Source: Spinacia oleracea (lineage: Eukaryota; Streptophyta; Magnoliopsida; Caryophyllales; Amaranthaceae). From it: DNA of 64,000 nucleotides. The position numbers and the translations under genes are program-made. The notes under the pieces were generated by a model. The model had not been told where the DNA came from and searched no databases. It worked only from the letters and a program-made list of their open reading frames with translations. The stretch lies in assembly GCF_020520425.1 (NCBI RefSeq), contig NC_079492.1, positions 2,914,001 to 2,978,000 on the forward strand, given 5' to 3'. Every line of letters begins with the position of its first letter. The stretch's first letter is position 1. Positions 19,692 through 32,300 of this stretch are shown here, piece by piece.

Positions 19692-21390
19692 TCACATAAA
19701 CAGTCCCAACTATTAACATCCTTCTTTAAACGGTCCCAACTATCGATTAACTATGATTGGACCGAATTATATATCCTATTTTATAACAACGGGCCTTAAT
19801 AAAAAATGACCTGCTATAGCAGGTAAAAACTCCTGTGATGTTTAATGAAACAAAAAATTTATTTTTATTTTTATTTTTTCTCCTTCACTTTTCTTTTCCA
19901 CTTTTTTTTCTCTCCTTCCTTTCCCTTATTATGCTGTTGTTAACTTTTCATTTCTTCGTACCAAATACCAGTGAGTCATTAAAGTCCATTAACACAGAGG
20001 TTTTTCTTTTTCTTTTTCAAAATTCGAATTTGTGTGTGTGAAGCTGTGCAAAGGTTCATTTATGCGGGAATTAATTGAAATTTCGGCAAACAATGGTAAT
20101 TTAGGTAACTCAGTACTCTTGTTTTCTGGGTTAAAGATTGAGAATTCAAAACCAATATTTTAGGATAGATAATTTGTTGTTTTGATTAGATTAGTTTTGT
20201 TTGATTACACGATATAGTGGGCAAGCATGGTTTGATTATTTGATTGACCTTTGCAAGGTTGTCACTTGTCAGGACTCACTCAGGTGTTAGACATTGATCT
20301 AGTGGGTAAGCTTAATTAGTCTAGTTAATTGGTTTAATTTATTATCACAATTACATAATTGGAATTAAACTTTGAAGCCATAGCCATGGAGGCTATGAAT
20401 AATTTTGAAGAGAAAAAGACCCAATATATATACCAAAACCAATGAGGTGAAAGAATTAAAGAGGGGGGAGAAAAATAAAATACAGAATGAAAAATGGAAA
20501 GGGAAAGGGAAAGAGAAAAGTTAAAAATAAAAAGATATTTTTGTTTCATTAAACATTACGTGCTATGTACGTGTATAGGTTTTTACCTAGGGATGTCAGC
20601 GGGGCGGGTTTCGTGGGAGACCCGCCCCGCATCCGCCCCAAGTAGGCGGGGATGGAGGTAGATTTGGTGGGTGGTGGGGCGGGTATGGGTATAAAAGTCG
20701 TACCCGCCATGGGTGATGGGGCGGGTGTGGATTTTGTGTTGAATCCGCCCCATCCCCGCCCCGCCCCATCCCCATCCCCATCCGCTCCGCCCTATCCCCA
20801 CTCGCCCCACTTTATACCCGCCATGGGTGATGGTGCGGATGTGGATTTATTTGTTTGTAAGTGATAATATGAATTTAGATGAGACTTTAAAGTTTTTTTG
20901 TTTGAATTTTCTTTGTTATGGCGGATACTTTTTTTCGATTATATATGTTACTTTTAGTATACGGTACTTTTTCTAAAGTTAATTTTTCATTACTCCGTAT
21001 ATATGACAAATATTTGCTAAATGAGAAAAATTAGGAGGGTATTGGCGCGGGTATGGGGCGGGGGTGAGATGGGGATGGATACCCAGGCGGGTGGTGGGGC
21101 GGGGATGGATTTTAGTTTGTACCCGTTGGGGCGGGGATGGGGATTAATTTTGTACCCGCCATGGGTGATGGGGCGGGGATGGGGATGAAAAATTTAGGTG
21201 GGGATGGGGATGGAGGGACCTACATCCGCATCCGCCCCGCCCCATTGACATCCCTATTTTTACCTGCTATAACAGGTCGTTTATTATTAAGGCCCATTGT
21301 TATAAAATAGAATAAATAGTTCAGCCCAGTCACAGTTAACTTGGGAGTGTTTAAAGAAGAATGTTGATAGTTGGGACTGTTTACGTGAAT
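19690..21390. mobile_element. Foldback (MULE-like) TIR element, interrupted
   Basis: The left arm starts ATTCACATAAACAGTCCCAA and the right arm, read on the minus strand, starts ATTCACGTAAACAGTCCCAA. The arms pair for at least 145 bp, through ACCTGCTATAGCAGGT, and pairing resumes further in through TGTTTAATGAAACAAAAA and a pyrimidine-rich tract. The right arm is split by a nested GC-rich element at 20588-21256. No transposase is visible. The left end touches the MULE end at 19691. Confidence 0.75.
20588..21256. mobile_element. GC-rich hAT-like element, copy 1
   Basis: The element is 669 bp with TIR TAGGGATGTCA and a perfect 8-bp duplication TTTTTACC at 20580-20587 and 21257-21264. An 8-bp duplication and short TIRs point to the hAT superfamily. 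Subterminal DNA is built of GGGGCGGG and GGGGATGG repeats, CCGCCCC on one side and the complement on the other. It has no coding capacity. A relative lies at 41080-41735. Confidence 0.85.
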
Positions 21391-22208
21391 TTTGCCCACA
21401 AAAAAAGAACGTGGAACTTAACTTTGCCTATTCTTTATTCATTAATGAATTAATTTTCCTTTAAAAAAAAATGCCTCCTAAAATTGAACACAAACACATA
21501 ATTAAAATAAAGAATGACGAATTGGAGAAAGATTCAGTTACTAAAATAAAGAATGACGAAAATCATTATATGTTTGCTTTTGCCCACGGCCAGCCATACA
21601 CGAGTTAAGTATTTCTTCAGTTTCAGTTTCTAGAATTTCAAAAGCTATAGCGTTTTAGTAACGTTGAATCCAATAACAGAGGGAGGTTTTCAACGGTAGA
21701 AAAGAAAAGAAAATGTTTTGGTTTTGGAGAGAGAAAGGAAGAATATGCAGAAATTAGGTGGGGCCTTTTCTCAAAGTTAAAGAGAAAGAGAGCTCCCAAT
21801 CTCAGTTCACTGAATCTGAAGACAGAGATCGATTTTTTTGACACGTGTATATATAGAACATTTTGATTTTAGCACCTCATGGAATGCATAGATTTGAATC
21901 GAAAGAACAAGGGATTGGTGGAGTCGAAAAAGATATGTTAGAGATGCCCCTGAAATGGCTATAAGCCTATAAGTCCCCTAAAAATACTCCTATAATCCTC
22001 TGATACTGCAATATATAAACATCACATTTATAAATTGGATAAGCCCCCTAACAACACTCCTCTGAAGTCCCGTTGCATCTACGACAGGGTAATGAAAACT
22101 CCTTACTAACCAACACCATAATGAATAGATTACAACAAAATAATGCATCTGCCCAAAAAATTACTCGTATCTTCTATCATTATGTACCTACAGATCCTCG
22201 GCTACTTA
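21391..22208. other. 3' flank of the GH17 gene
   Basis: I see no ORF or bounded repeat. A short direct duplication (AAAATAAAGAATGACGAA) occurs near 21504-21560. The sequence next to 22209 should be the 3' untranslated region of the minus-strand GH17 gene. Confidence 0.5.
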
Positions 22209-25200
22209 CTAAAAATGTAAATTGGAAATGTAACAAAGAAACATAACAGTACACAAAGAAATTAAACTTATTTGGTTGCTTCCATAACTCGAGAATGACC
22301 CACTCGTGATTTGAGTTGAATTCACCACCTCCTTCGTGTTTTTTCCTTCTTTCTTACTGCACAAGAATAAAAGAAACAAACTAGTTAATAAAAACTTCCA
22401 CTAAACAAAAATTATCACCAATAATATAAGAGTGGCGAAAGGGCAAAATTGTGTTCCAATTACTAGCTAAACGGAAATGTTTTCAAAACTTCTTTTCGAT
22501 AGTTTCTAGTAAAGATCGAAGGGAACATCTTGCTTATAGTATTTTTTTTAAGTAAAGAAAGAAAACTCAAGCGGACTACCTTTCGGATGAATACAATAAC
22601 TCATTGTGCGATGAGGGTTACACTTTCTACTTTAAGGCGTGAATTTTCACTTGTTAAGGGTCATTTTTTTAAGTTACACAACAAGTTAATAGTGTAAACC
22701 ATCTCGCCAAAGGCGGCTGATATGCAATTCAATAACAAAGATAGCTAGGGCAGAAGTTTTCGCTCACCTTCCAGGAAAAATGCAGCTCCCATTACCTACA
22801 AAATTTCACATAAAAATAAACAAATAAATTGTAAGTTCAATAAATAATGGACTAATTGCACAGGCATTTTTAGGAAGATGCCAACATATAATAAAAACAT
22901 ATTAGGCCATTCCAACAGAACAAAAAGGCAGACATTTTTGCTGTTTTGCATGATGCAGTAGTCAGACTCAGACAAATAATGGTTGGGCTCCATTTGTAAA
23001 GTATCTCCATACAAAGCATTAGCAAATGTTTATACTAGTTATGAAAAGGCATCATCTTTAATCTTTTTCAGTCAATTCCCTCTAAAATGGACCTTAATTC
23101 TGGGAAAAAGGATGAACTATGATGGTGTTTCTTCCACTTTTTTGGCTTAAAAACTTTGGTCTTTTAAGAAAATCGTACTCTCATCGATTACATAAAAGCC
23201 TGTTCAGTTTAGGAGATTATTGTTTGAGAGTTGGAACCCACTTTTAAGGTATGTTAGACTAATGTCTAATGACCATGATCAGGCTAAATGCTCAATAAGT
23301 CAATAATAATGTGAAAGACAAGAAGCATCAATGCAGCCTATTATATCTTCCTACAGAGTAACCAATTATCGGATGGTGAAGCCCACTTTTATTCCTTATC
23401 TTTCGTAGAATTATTAGGAACCTCTCGAGTCTGGCTAATTGGCTAACAGTTACAAATAACAAGAGGCGAACAACCTATCATGCCCTTACTCACTCACTCC
23501 TTAACCAACAGCTAATTGTTGTATGGTAAATGCCTAAATGGTTACTCTCGTTCATCAAGGGCGTATTGGTAAATTCACCTGGTGTTGGTTGCTGAACTTT
23601 TTTTCAGGCATAAACTTTTCCTTTTTTCAAATAATGTTTTTATAGAGCCAACAACATTTCTCATTTTCTGCATTTTGTCAATGTGCAGCTTGTCCTTTAA
23701 ATTGCAACCCCATTTAGTAACCACAGTGTGATCAAGAAAAGCTTCATTTAAAAAAAATATGGCCCTGAGATTCCCGCCAGAAAAAAAGAAACAAAAAGAA
23801 TTCCCCATTGCGATTACAGAATCACTAATTCACTAATCACTTAAAAGTGCTTTCATTCAATTTTTTAATAACTACAGTATTAGCAACATGAATCATGCTT
23901 TAAAAAAAAACTCACTATCTTTAGACTTTACACCAAAACATTTGTTCTGCAAGTGATTTACAGACATTGTTATAATAATTATTTTTTATCTGCAATTAGA
24001 TGCTCATAACATTTAAGCACTCGGAACGAGTCCGAACCAAAGAATGCATTCAATTCTTTACCAAGAAGTTATACATTGTGTCTTTATTATGTTCACTTAA
24101 CTTTACACTTAAGAACTCCTTGCCTTTTGCTGTAGAGAAGAGTGAACTAGTGGCTAAACCAAATTCCTACCTTCCCTATATGCCATTTTGACTTAAGACA
24201 GCAAGCTCAATAATTCCGGATTAAGGTTGAGTTTTATTCACCTGGTTTTTACTTATCTTATCTGAACTTAACTGAACTTATCAAAACTTATTTTAGTTAT
24301 AAATTATACTTGGTTAACCCTTATTTTTCATGAACTCATCTTATCTGAACTTAACTGAACTTAATTTTACTGAAATAAGTGGAAATAAGGTGAACAGAAC
24401 AGAGCCTAACAGTCGAACTTTATTTTATTTTAATTCGGAAAAAATCATGATTAAAGCCTAAATAACTTGTAACATGTACCTAAATATAACATTCCTGAAT
24501 AAAACTTATGAAAACAAGTTGCTGAAATATGGTGGAAAATACTTACTAGGATCGGAGGTGGTGATCATGGCTACACCTTTGAAATCACAGGACCCGGCAG
24601 ACTTCCCCTCCATCTGGTAGTAGCTATCAAAAGCATAAGAAGCATGGTTCTGGACATTGTTGGGCTGATAACAAGGTTCTCCGGGCTGAATTTTGCTACA
24701 ATTAGCCCTTCCTGGCCCGCAAGCCCAGTCCAATGCTGTCTGCAAAGTCTTCGTATCTACCCCTTCCGTGGCAATGCAATAAGTCCGGTTTGTTGTGTCA
24801 TTAGCCAAGAAAGTCCCACTCCCCGAAACATGTAACAAATACACCGGCGTTGTATTACCATAAAACAACCCCCAATTGGCCTCAGATATTGGAGGAGACC
24901 TCAAATCCTCGTTGAACAACTCGTATAAATACACGCTAGATGTGATCTCTGGATGAAACGGGGAGCCTGTCTTGTCGAAAACATGCTTAATGAGATTTGA
25001 ATTGTATGTATCCGCGTTATCCACGGTAGCGTAAGGCTCTTTGGAATCCCCCTTGGAAGGCCACCCCGTCTCACTCACAAGCACCACAACATCGGTTACA
25101 TTAAGGTTTTTCATAGAAAAATAAGCCGAATCAACCATTGCATCATACACATTGGTGTAATGAAGCAACGTATTAGGGTCAACCATTTCCTTGGAAGGTG

Positions 25201-26477
25201 TCAAGGGCTTAAACAAAGAGTTCTCCAACGGCACTACACCCTTATTCTCCATATAAACATAGTAAGGGTACAAGTTCATCATCAAAGGAGATTGAGTCCT
25301 AGACAAAAACTTAACAATTGGCAACAAATACTGAGTCATTGAGGTGTTGAAAAATGCTTGAGAAGGTGGAAAAGGATCCAAAATTAGGGAGGCCGATTGT
25401 GGGGTTGAAACTTTTATTTGAGTATGAAGATTGGAGGCCACAAGTGCATTATAAATTGACTGAATAGCAGGCAAAAGCAAAGGGGCAGTTGAAGGCATTG
25501 TGGTCAATACCTCATCACCCACAGCAACGGCGATGATGGTGGTTTCCGGGTAGAAAGCGACAACATTCCGGTCCACCCAAGCCGCGGCAGTGGCATTGGA
25601 GGATCCAATTGCAATTAGTTGGTTATTAGGTACACCAATTATAACCCTAATCTTTGTATGAGCAAGTGCTTTCAACAAATCAGGTTCAGCATCATAGAGC
25701 CTCACATGGTTAATCTTCTGTACTTGTAAGAATGAAACCAAATCTGAAGGAGATAAAAGTTTTGATACATCTGTTCCAATGTTTACTCCAACATAGGGTT
25801 CATCTTTCCCTTGTGTTTGCTTAATTTCTGCTACAATTTTCCCTTGAGCTGAAAATTCATACAGAACATAATAATACTGTATATAAGTACAATTCCAAAC
25901 TGGGTTTCACTCAATTTTGTAAATTATTACATGGGTTTGCCTCAAATTAAACAAACAATCACCAATTTACAATCAAAATTCAAAACTTCCATCTTCAAAA
26001 TGTGTGGATTTTTAATATTTTATTAATCTGGGGTTCACATAACAGAAAAATTTATCAAGAACCAAACCTTCACCTGCAAATGTGTGACAATACTAGGTTC
26101 CAATTAACCAGATTAAACAATTGAAAACTGAAAAAGATGAAATCACCAAAAATCACCAGTTTCCATCTTCAAAATGGGTGGATTTTAATATTTTATTTAT
26201 CTGGGGTTCATATAATTATAAACAGAAAAAAAAAGAACAGATTTTTTTATCAAAAATCAGAACTTCACCTGCAAATGTGTGACAAAAACTAGGTTCCTAT
26301 AAGCTACATTAAACAATTGAAAACTGAAAAAGATGAAATCTTTCCACAAATTGGTGAAAAGGGTATGCATAAATTGAAGAAAAAAGAACTGGGTAAGTTC
26401 TAAAATGTGAGAAAATTACCTGGAAATGGAGAGAAGAGGAAGAAGAGTGAAAGAAAGAAACAAAAAGCAGCCGCCAT
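22209..26477 (-). CDS. GPI-anchored GH17 glucan endo-1,3-beta-glucosidase with CBM43
   Basis: The protein is predicted to hydrolyse beta-1,3-glucan (callose) at the cell surface or plasmodesmata. The exons are 26420-26477, 24547-25848, 22768-22795 (28-nt microexon) and 22209-22356. All junctions are GT-AG and phase-consistent, giving 511 aa. Residues 1-20 form a signal peptide (MAAAFCFFLSLFFLFSPFPA). The GH17 barrel spans about 34-360. VAVGDEVL gives the acid/base Glu132 and VLVSETGWPSKGD the nucleophile Glu279. The X8/CBM43 domain runs from about 375 (TYCIATEGV) through ALDWACG, CYQPNN, FDSYYQ and SCDFKGVAMIT, and the microexon completes it with NGSCIFPG. The C-terminus is Ser/Thr-rich followed by a hydrophobic tail (ISLISLCTVMFLCYISNLHF), a GPI-attachment signal. 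Reading past the exon 2 donor would give an early stop that loses the tail. Confidence 0.92.
22796..24546 (-). other. GH17 gene intron 2 (contents)
   Basis: This 1.75-kb AT-rich intron contains a MITE at 24224-24407. No other coding or repeat structure was recognised. Confidence 0.6.
24224..24407. mobile_element. MITE of the GTTCTGTTCACC family, copy 2
   Basis: The element is 184 bp. Its left end AGGTTGAGTTTTATTCACC is the inverted match of the right end (AGGCTCTGTTCTGTTCACC on the minus strand). The interior has repeated TTATCTGAACTTAACTGAAC words. TA precedes it and AA follows, consistent with a mutated TA duplication. It lacks the psaA insert seen in copy 1. Confidence 0.7.
25849..26419 (-). 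other. GH17 gene intron 1 (contents)
   Basis: This 571-bp intron contains a diverged direct repeat of about 190 bp (about 25965-26135 and 26150-26335). Shared words are TTCCATCTTCAAAATG, TCTGGGGTTCA and AATTGAAAACTGAAAAAGAT. Confidence 0.65.
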
Positions 26478-28165
26478 GAAAGCAAAAGCTTGAGCTCTAG
26501 AGCATCATCATCCTCAGTCTCAAGCTTGGCTGCAGAAGAAGCGTGCATATTAATTCTCTCTCATCATTTTTGGTTTTGTTTCTCTCTTTTGTGTTGCTAC
26601 TTTTGGGCAACTAGTGAAGCTACAAGACATTTGATTGACAGTGATATCTCAGAAATTAAAAATGGCAGTTTATAAGATTTTATTAACTGCTAATTTTATT
26701 GGTAATCTGTCACTTTTTCTTGCTAAATTTACAATATTTGAGAGATTTTGATGTAAAACTGCTACTTTTGTTAGTGTACCAGATTGGATTTGCTAAGGGG
26801 CAGTAAAAGAAAAGAAGTAGTAATATCACTTTCTAAGTTAACATCATGGTTGGTGAGGAAAGGTTGTGAATAAATAAGTTGAATTTTGAAACTTGAAAAA
26901 TTAGCACATCTTTGCCATTTGGAATGCATGTGGTCAACTTGTTTGATGATGAATGATGATAATTAATTCAATTATGGTCAACTCAATTCAAAAAATATTT
27001 GGGTTCAACTAGATTGAATCATGGACTTATCGTTACATATCTACTAAAGATGAGTAGCTTTATCAAATCAGATTAATTTAACTTTGACGGTCGTTTAAGA
27101 TACCATCATGCCTTGAAGGTAGACATTATTTTAGCAAAAGCGTGGTCATAACTCATAGTTATATCATCTACGAAACAATAGGGTAAATAAGGTCATGTCT
27201 TATACGGAGTACAACTTATTTTACATGTGTAGTGCAAAATGTTAAAACAAATAGGAATGTAGGTCGGTTATTTTGACGTGTGTACGTATTGTTACGACAT
27301 ATTAGTAACAACGTCTAAGAAACAAAATTGCACCAATTTTGGTGCAATCGAGATTGGCGGTGTCCCTTATACAAATGCTCCTCTCATCCTCTTAATCCAC
27401 TCGCTTATTTACTTACTCAAAAAGGTAATCATACCTCTATCGCGCAAATTATAAAACACATTTTAATTTATCTCTCATTCATTTGCATATTTCCAACAAA
27501 AAAACTCATATGATAGCATCCAAAAGTAGATTTTGAAATTTTATTTTGATAATCCTAAAACAAGCTGAGAAAATTATTAGAGGAATTGATTTGTCACAAC
27601 CAAAAGTAGATTTTGGCATCTCCGTGACTCCACTATGAGAATACTCCGTAATTGTATGCGTTATACTAAAAAAGAAGTGTGACAATATCAGCTAGTGTGA
27701 CAAAATCAGTTTTCGAGTAGATGTCGTGGATTAAAATAAATAAATAAATAATAATAATAAGAAAAGCCAGCTGGCAAATGACAAATCACTAATCTAAATA
27801 GTAGTGTGCTCAGGCATTGGTTCATGGGGGTACAGGCTGGTGAAATCAGGGAATATTCAAAATTTCTATGGCACTTGAATTTCCTAAATTGACCCTAAAT
27901 ATTATTTACTGTATTTATTTTTGTGGTTCTTGTGATCTTTGAAATAGAAAAGCCAAGAGAGGTGGGAGAAAGTGTTGGTGTTTTTATAGGCAACATTAAC
28001 AGACGAAATGTGTACTGGAATTTGGTTTCTTATGTAGTTTTGTACTCTCAGTTTGTAGGAATAGATTGGCGTTACTTAAGACAAACCACAATTGCACAAA
28101 ATGCTTACTTCTGCCAAACGCAAAAGAGTCACGAGATGCTCGAGATCATTCACCATACGGATCGT
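26478..28165. other. Upstream of the GH17 gene, intergenic
   Basis: This is 1.7 kb of AT-rich DNA with no supported gene. A short hairpin (stem ATTGCACCAA) lies at 27327-27348, and AAT/AAATA microsatellites lie near 27735-27762. The GH17 promoter must lie at the left edge but I could not define a TATA box. Confidence 0.5.
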
Positions 28166-28475
28166 AGGGGTGTTCAAAACCGGGTAAAGATGGCCCGAGG
28201 CCCGACCCGATCAGGTACGGAAAAAGCACGGCCCGACACGAGCACAAAGTCGTATGTCAGGCTTGGGCCGCATTGTTTTTGGAAAAAGCACGACAAGGCA
28301 TGGCACGACAAAACACGCTAAATTTAGTAAAATTCGGCTTGGGCACGATGGGCCGACCCGACACGAAGCCTGTGGGTCTGGGCCTTGTTTTGAACTTTCG
28401 TCCCGGCACAACACGATACAATGTGGACTTGACGCCCGGCTCGGCCCAACCAACGACCATCTTTATAACTGGGTA
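28166..28475. mobile_element. TIR element with TAAAGATGG arms, copy 1
   Basis: Left GGGTAAAGATGG and right CCATCTTTATAAC are inverted arms. The interior is dense in GGCCCGA, GCACGA and CGGCCC motifs, unlike the flanking AT-rich DNA. The element at 36159-36484 has the same arms and interior words. The outermost ends and target duplication are unclear. Confidence 0.5.
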
Positions 28476-29726
28476 CCTGACTTTCCACCTCTGCTAATGT
28501 GAGTGATAAAGAGGATACTGATTTCATCCACCAATAAATTACTTTCTCCATTCCTAAATACCTACAAAACTTAATTAATCAGACACTTTTTAACAACATT
28601 CTAAAGCTTTTTGGGCTGAAAAACTGTTCCTAACAACACTTGACCAGAACAACCATTTAGTTGTTTAAAATGACCAACCAACTAATTTGCATCAAGAAAT
28701 GGTTCAACTCTTTTAACCAAACATGACCTTTTTTAATAAAGAAGTAAATTTGTTTCATCCATTAAAGCTATGTTACTTTATAAACATTTTAGGAGTGCAC
28801 GGTGCACCACGGTACACCTAGTAACAGAGAATATTTTTATGTCCATTGATAGATCATTGTATATTTTCTCTTCACATGCAGGATGAAATAGTACGGGATG
28901 CAAGGTGTACCACAGTATATTTTATTTTCGCTTATTCATAACTAATAAGTTTAAATTAGAATTGATAAGTATATATATGGACGGATAAGGTTATAAAACT
29001 CAAACCGTTGCATGCTACGATTGGTGGGCAGTGGGCTACTCCACGTCTCTACCTATCACCAATTAGTTTTATGATAGAATCCCGTCAGATTTATGTACGG
29101 GCTCGTGTATAGCCGATAAATTTATCAAATGTAATTTGAAATGATCCAAAGTCCAAATGGATCCCTTCATGCTGCATTTTGATCAGAAAATATTTATTTT
29201 GGGTTACATATGGAGTTTCCTTTATGTAACAATTATTATGATTTTAATTTAATTTCTTCTTAGAATTTATACAAGTGTTGAGTGCCTTTCAGAATTTATG
29301 ATAATTTCTGCTACTGCGCGGTGGTCCAATTAACTAATATAATAATGTCCATTTACTTTTAAATACAAAAGTGATCATTGATAAAGAAGATAAACAAATG
29401 GTCCAAAGAATAAATTCTTTCTCAACATTTATAAAGTACTCGTAGATTAGTTTTATCTAATCACAATGAAATTAAAGGATTACACTTCATGATTAACTAA
29501 TCAACTAAAGTCGGAATATTGGTGAGATTGTAAGAAATAAAACTTCGATTAAGTCAAAGTTCAATTGAACGATCGTAATTTTGACCACTGATGTATTGAC
29601 CTGATGGTTAAGATTGGGACATGTGTATAATAGGTATTAGGTTCGTATTCCCCTTTTAAATTTGTAAGTTGTATTGCCCCTTGTACTTGATTCACACAAA
29701 ATAATAATAATAATCATCTAATTTTC
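28476..29726. other. Intergenic, nothing recognised
   Basis: This is AT-rich sequence with no supported ORF, RNA gene or bounded repeat. Confidence 0.6.
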
Positions 29727-29728
29727 TA

Positions 29729-29964
29729 AGGCCATATTCTGTTTATTTTATTTCCACTTATTTTAGGAAAAAGTTTAGATAAGTTCAGTTAAGTTCAGAT
29801 AAATTCAGATAAGATAAGTTCAGGAAAAATAAGGGTTGACCAAGTACAATTTATAACTAAAATAAGTTTTGATACGTTTAGATAAATTCAGTTAAGTTTA
29901 GATAAGTTCAGATAAAATAAATTCAGGAAAAATAAATGAAAAACAGGTGAATAGAACGCAGCCT
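29729..29964. mobile_element. MITE of the GTTCTGTTCACC family, copy 3
   Basis: The element is 236 bp. Its ends are AGGCCATATTCTGTTTATTT and, on the minus strand, AGGCTGCGTTCTATTCACC. TA dinucleotides flank it at 29727-29728 and 29965-29966. The interior has TTCAGATAAG and AGTTCAG words and the sequence AAGGGTTGACCAAGTACAAT, inverted relative to copies 1 and 2. Confidence 0.75.
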
Positions 29965-29966
29965 TA

Positions 29967-31499
29967 TACCTTTAATAAATTTGTGTCACGACATTAACAT
30001 TGCCTTTCTCAAGTTCTAAATACCTTCAAACCAAAGTACGGAATAGTACATTTTTTTTACAATTCCTTGAAAGAGAATTTGTACTCCCTCCATTTTCTTT
30101 TACTTGCTACTCACCTCGTGGAACATGCATTTGAAGGCAGGAATTAGAGAAGGTAAACATATAATTGATTAAAAAAAATAAAAAAATTACCACCAATAAG
30201 AGGAATGTGTTAGGTTATTACAATGTTATTTGTTTAAATTAATTTGGTTGTTTACCTTTTCTAATCACTTTGTTCAGTAATCCTAAAAACTTCAAATCTA
30301 CGTAGTATACTATTATTAAAACTCTAAGGCAAAGAATGTTATTTCGCCATATGTCGCTTTCTATATAAGGATGACATGGCACATTGTCATCTCATATAAT
30401 TTTTTGATCATGGAAAAATATTAGCCATACTTTTCGAACATGTGAAATCTCATTTGTTAGTTACATATTTTAACCACTATGCCACAACTCAAATGTTCTT
30501 ATACGTTTAAAATATATTAAGTCAATATAATTAGAAAAATTATCTGAATCATTTCTTAATAGTCTCATATCACTAACTAGTCATTACTTTTACGAGTTAC
30601 TAATCCTTATATTATAAAATATATTCAAGCATACTCAAATCAAGATATATTATAATGTATCAAATTAAATTAGCCTCAAAACAAGATATATAATAATTTA
30701 ATTAATCTGTTTTTCTACCATCCGGTACATCGCTGGGACACTTCTAATTCATGCTAAAAAAATTAAGCCCAAGTAAAGTTAAATCCAAGCTTAGCTGATC
30801 CATTACTATATCAAGGGGAATATGGGCCTGCTAGAGAGAGAAGGGAAAAAAAGATTACCAGTTTGTTACCCTACAGGCCAGAACAAAGGTGGCCCATCTA
30901 AACAACCATATTCAATATTTTTTATTGATCCATAAGAAACTTATGTGATGGAATCGGAATCTTCTATCCAACAATTTGAGTTTCATTTGCGTGTCACTTG
31001 TTTGGTAGAAGTGTAGAACGTAGAAATTACGGAGTACTCATTTTCAAGAACGTACAATATCAAGAAGGATGTTTTTAAATTTGTACTAATATAAAATAAA
31101 ATATACCAATATAATTATGTTTTCCATAAAAAACAATTACTTAATCAATTAAATTTTGAAATGATTCAATTGAAAGTAGTTTTTTATAACTCCGAAAAAA
31201 TTGCACTGATATTATCTCGGAAAACAAGAGTGACATCACGAAGAGGACACTATAGCTCAAGTAAGAAATTAAGTAGCCAACAAGCCCTGCAGACAACCTT
31301 AGCGGCACCTCGATTATTATGCTTCTGCACTTAATTTAGACAAAGTATGTTGAAGCTTCAACGACCAAGAAATAAGATTATCACCCCAATAACAACAAAA
31401 AAACCGAAAGTTGAACGACAAGTGTGTGGACAACCCGCCAATTTGCGCCAGTATAAGTAATCAATCGTGTAGTACCTGAAACGAAGTCGTTTAAGCAAA
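29967..31499. other. Intergenic, one Stowaway-type end
   Basis: A lone CTCCCTCCATTTTC terminus occurs at 30084 without a matching right end, so only a truncated Stowaway is suggested. No gene is visible in the rest. Confidence 0.5.
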
Positions 31500-31670
31500 G
31501 ATTTTGGGAGTTAGATTGCGTAGAGCCTTTACCAAAGATGATGTTACGGCGGTTTGATATTGATGATCATAAAGCTCCAAGTCCAGATGAATTTTCAAAC
31601 AAGTTCTATAAAAGCTCAAGAAATAGTGGGAGAGGATTGTAATGCAGTGCTTCATTTCACCAACCCTATT
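31500..31670 (+). pseudogene. LINE reverse transcriptase fragment
   Basis: The plus-strand translation, allowing frame breaks, reads like the start of a LINE RT domain. LRRAFTKDD is followed by FDIDDHKAPSPDEFSNKFYK and EIVGEDC, matching the plant L1 pattern KAPGPDGxxxxFFKxxW. It is short and frameshifted with no intact ends. Confidence 0.6.
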
Positions 31671-32300
31671 CGGCTGGTTGGAGCCCAAATCCATTATGGC
31701 CTAACAAAAGGTGATTACAAATCATCTACTAGAACTATGGCTCGTAACCCGTTCAAACTCGAGTCCTCAACTGAAAATCAAGCTTGGCCCGTCGCTTGAA
31801 CAAGTCGAGCCGAGGAAAGCTCGGCTCAAACTTCTCACGAGCAATTGCGAACATCACAGACTAGACGACCATCACAGTTTAGTTAATACGGAGTATAGTA
31901 GTTATTAAGCATTTTGCACATAAACTATTTCGAGAAAACTCCGATTTTATTAGTCGATTTTCCGATACACGAGATGAGGTCCTAACACAACCCTTCACAA
32001 TGTACATGCCCTCACCACTCACCAGTCACCAGTACCACCCACTTGAACACCAAAAATTTATACCCTCTCCCATCAAAACTCAAAAAAAAAAAAAAAGGAA
32101 AATAAGCTAAATATAAAACATGACATCTCCAACTTACAACAAAAGGCAAGACATCACGTAGCTCCCTATTGACTACAAAAGAACCTCCCTTAGAATCATT
32201 AAGGGACGGTGGGATTTATGTCCAGTAAAACTGAACTTTGGTTCAGTCAACTTCCTTCCTTCTTCTGTGAAATGTATGAACTGTTAATGTCGGGTTATCA
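31671..32300. other. 3' flank of the APR gene
   Basis: No gene was recognised. The sequence next to 32301 should be the APR 3' untranslated region. Confidence 0.5.

Noticed and set aside
20583-20864. Gly/Pro/His-rich frames in the GC-rich element
   Set aside because: They arise from GGGGCGGG/GGGGATGG repeats. Similar frames occur at 41008-41440 in the second copy.
24506-24546. Continuation of GH17 exon 2 to a stop at 24506
   Set aside because: The consensus donor A|GTAAGT at 24547/24546, the microexon that completes CBM43 and the in-phase GPI exon give a better model than reading into the intron.
27327-27348. Short hairpin with stem ATTGCACCAA
   Set aside because: A single 10-bp stem is expected by chance in AT-rich DNA. 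No element boundary or terminator role applies in a plant nuclear genome.
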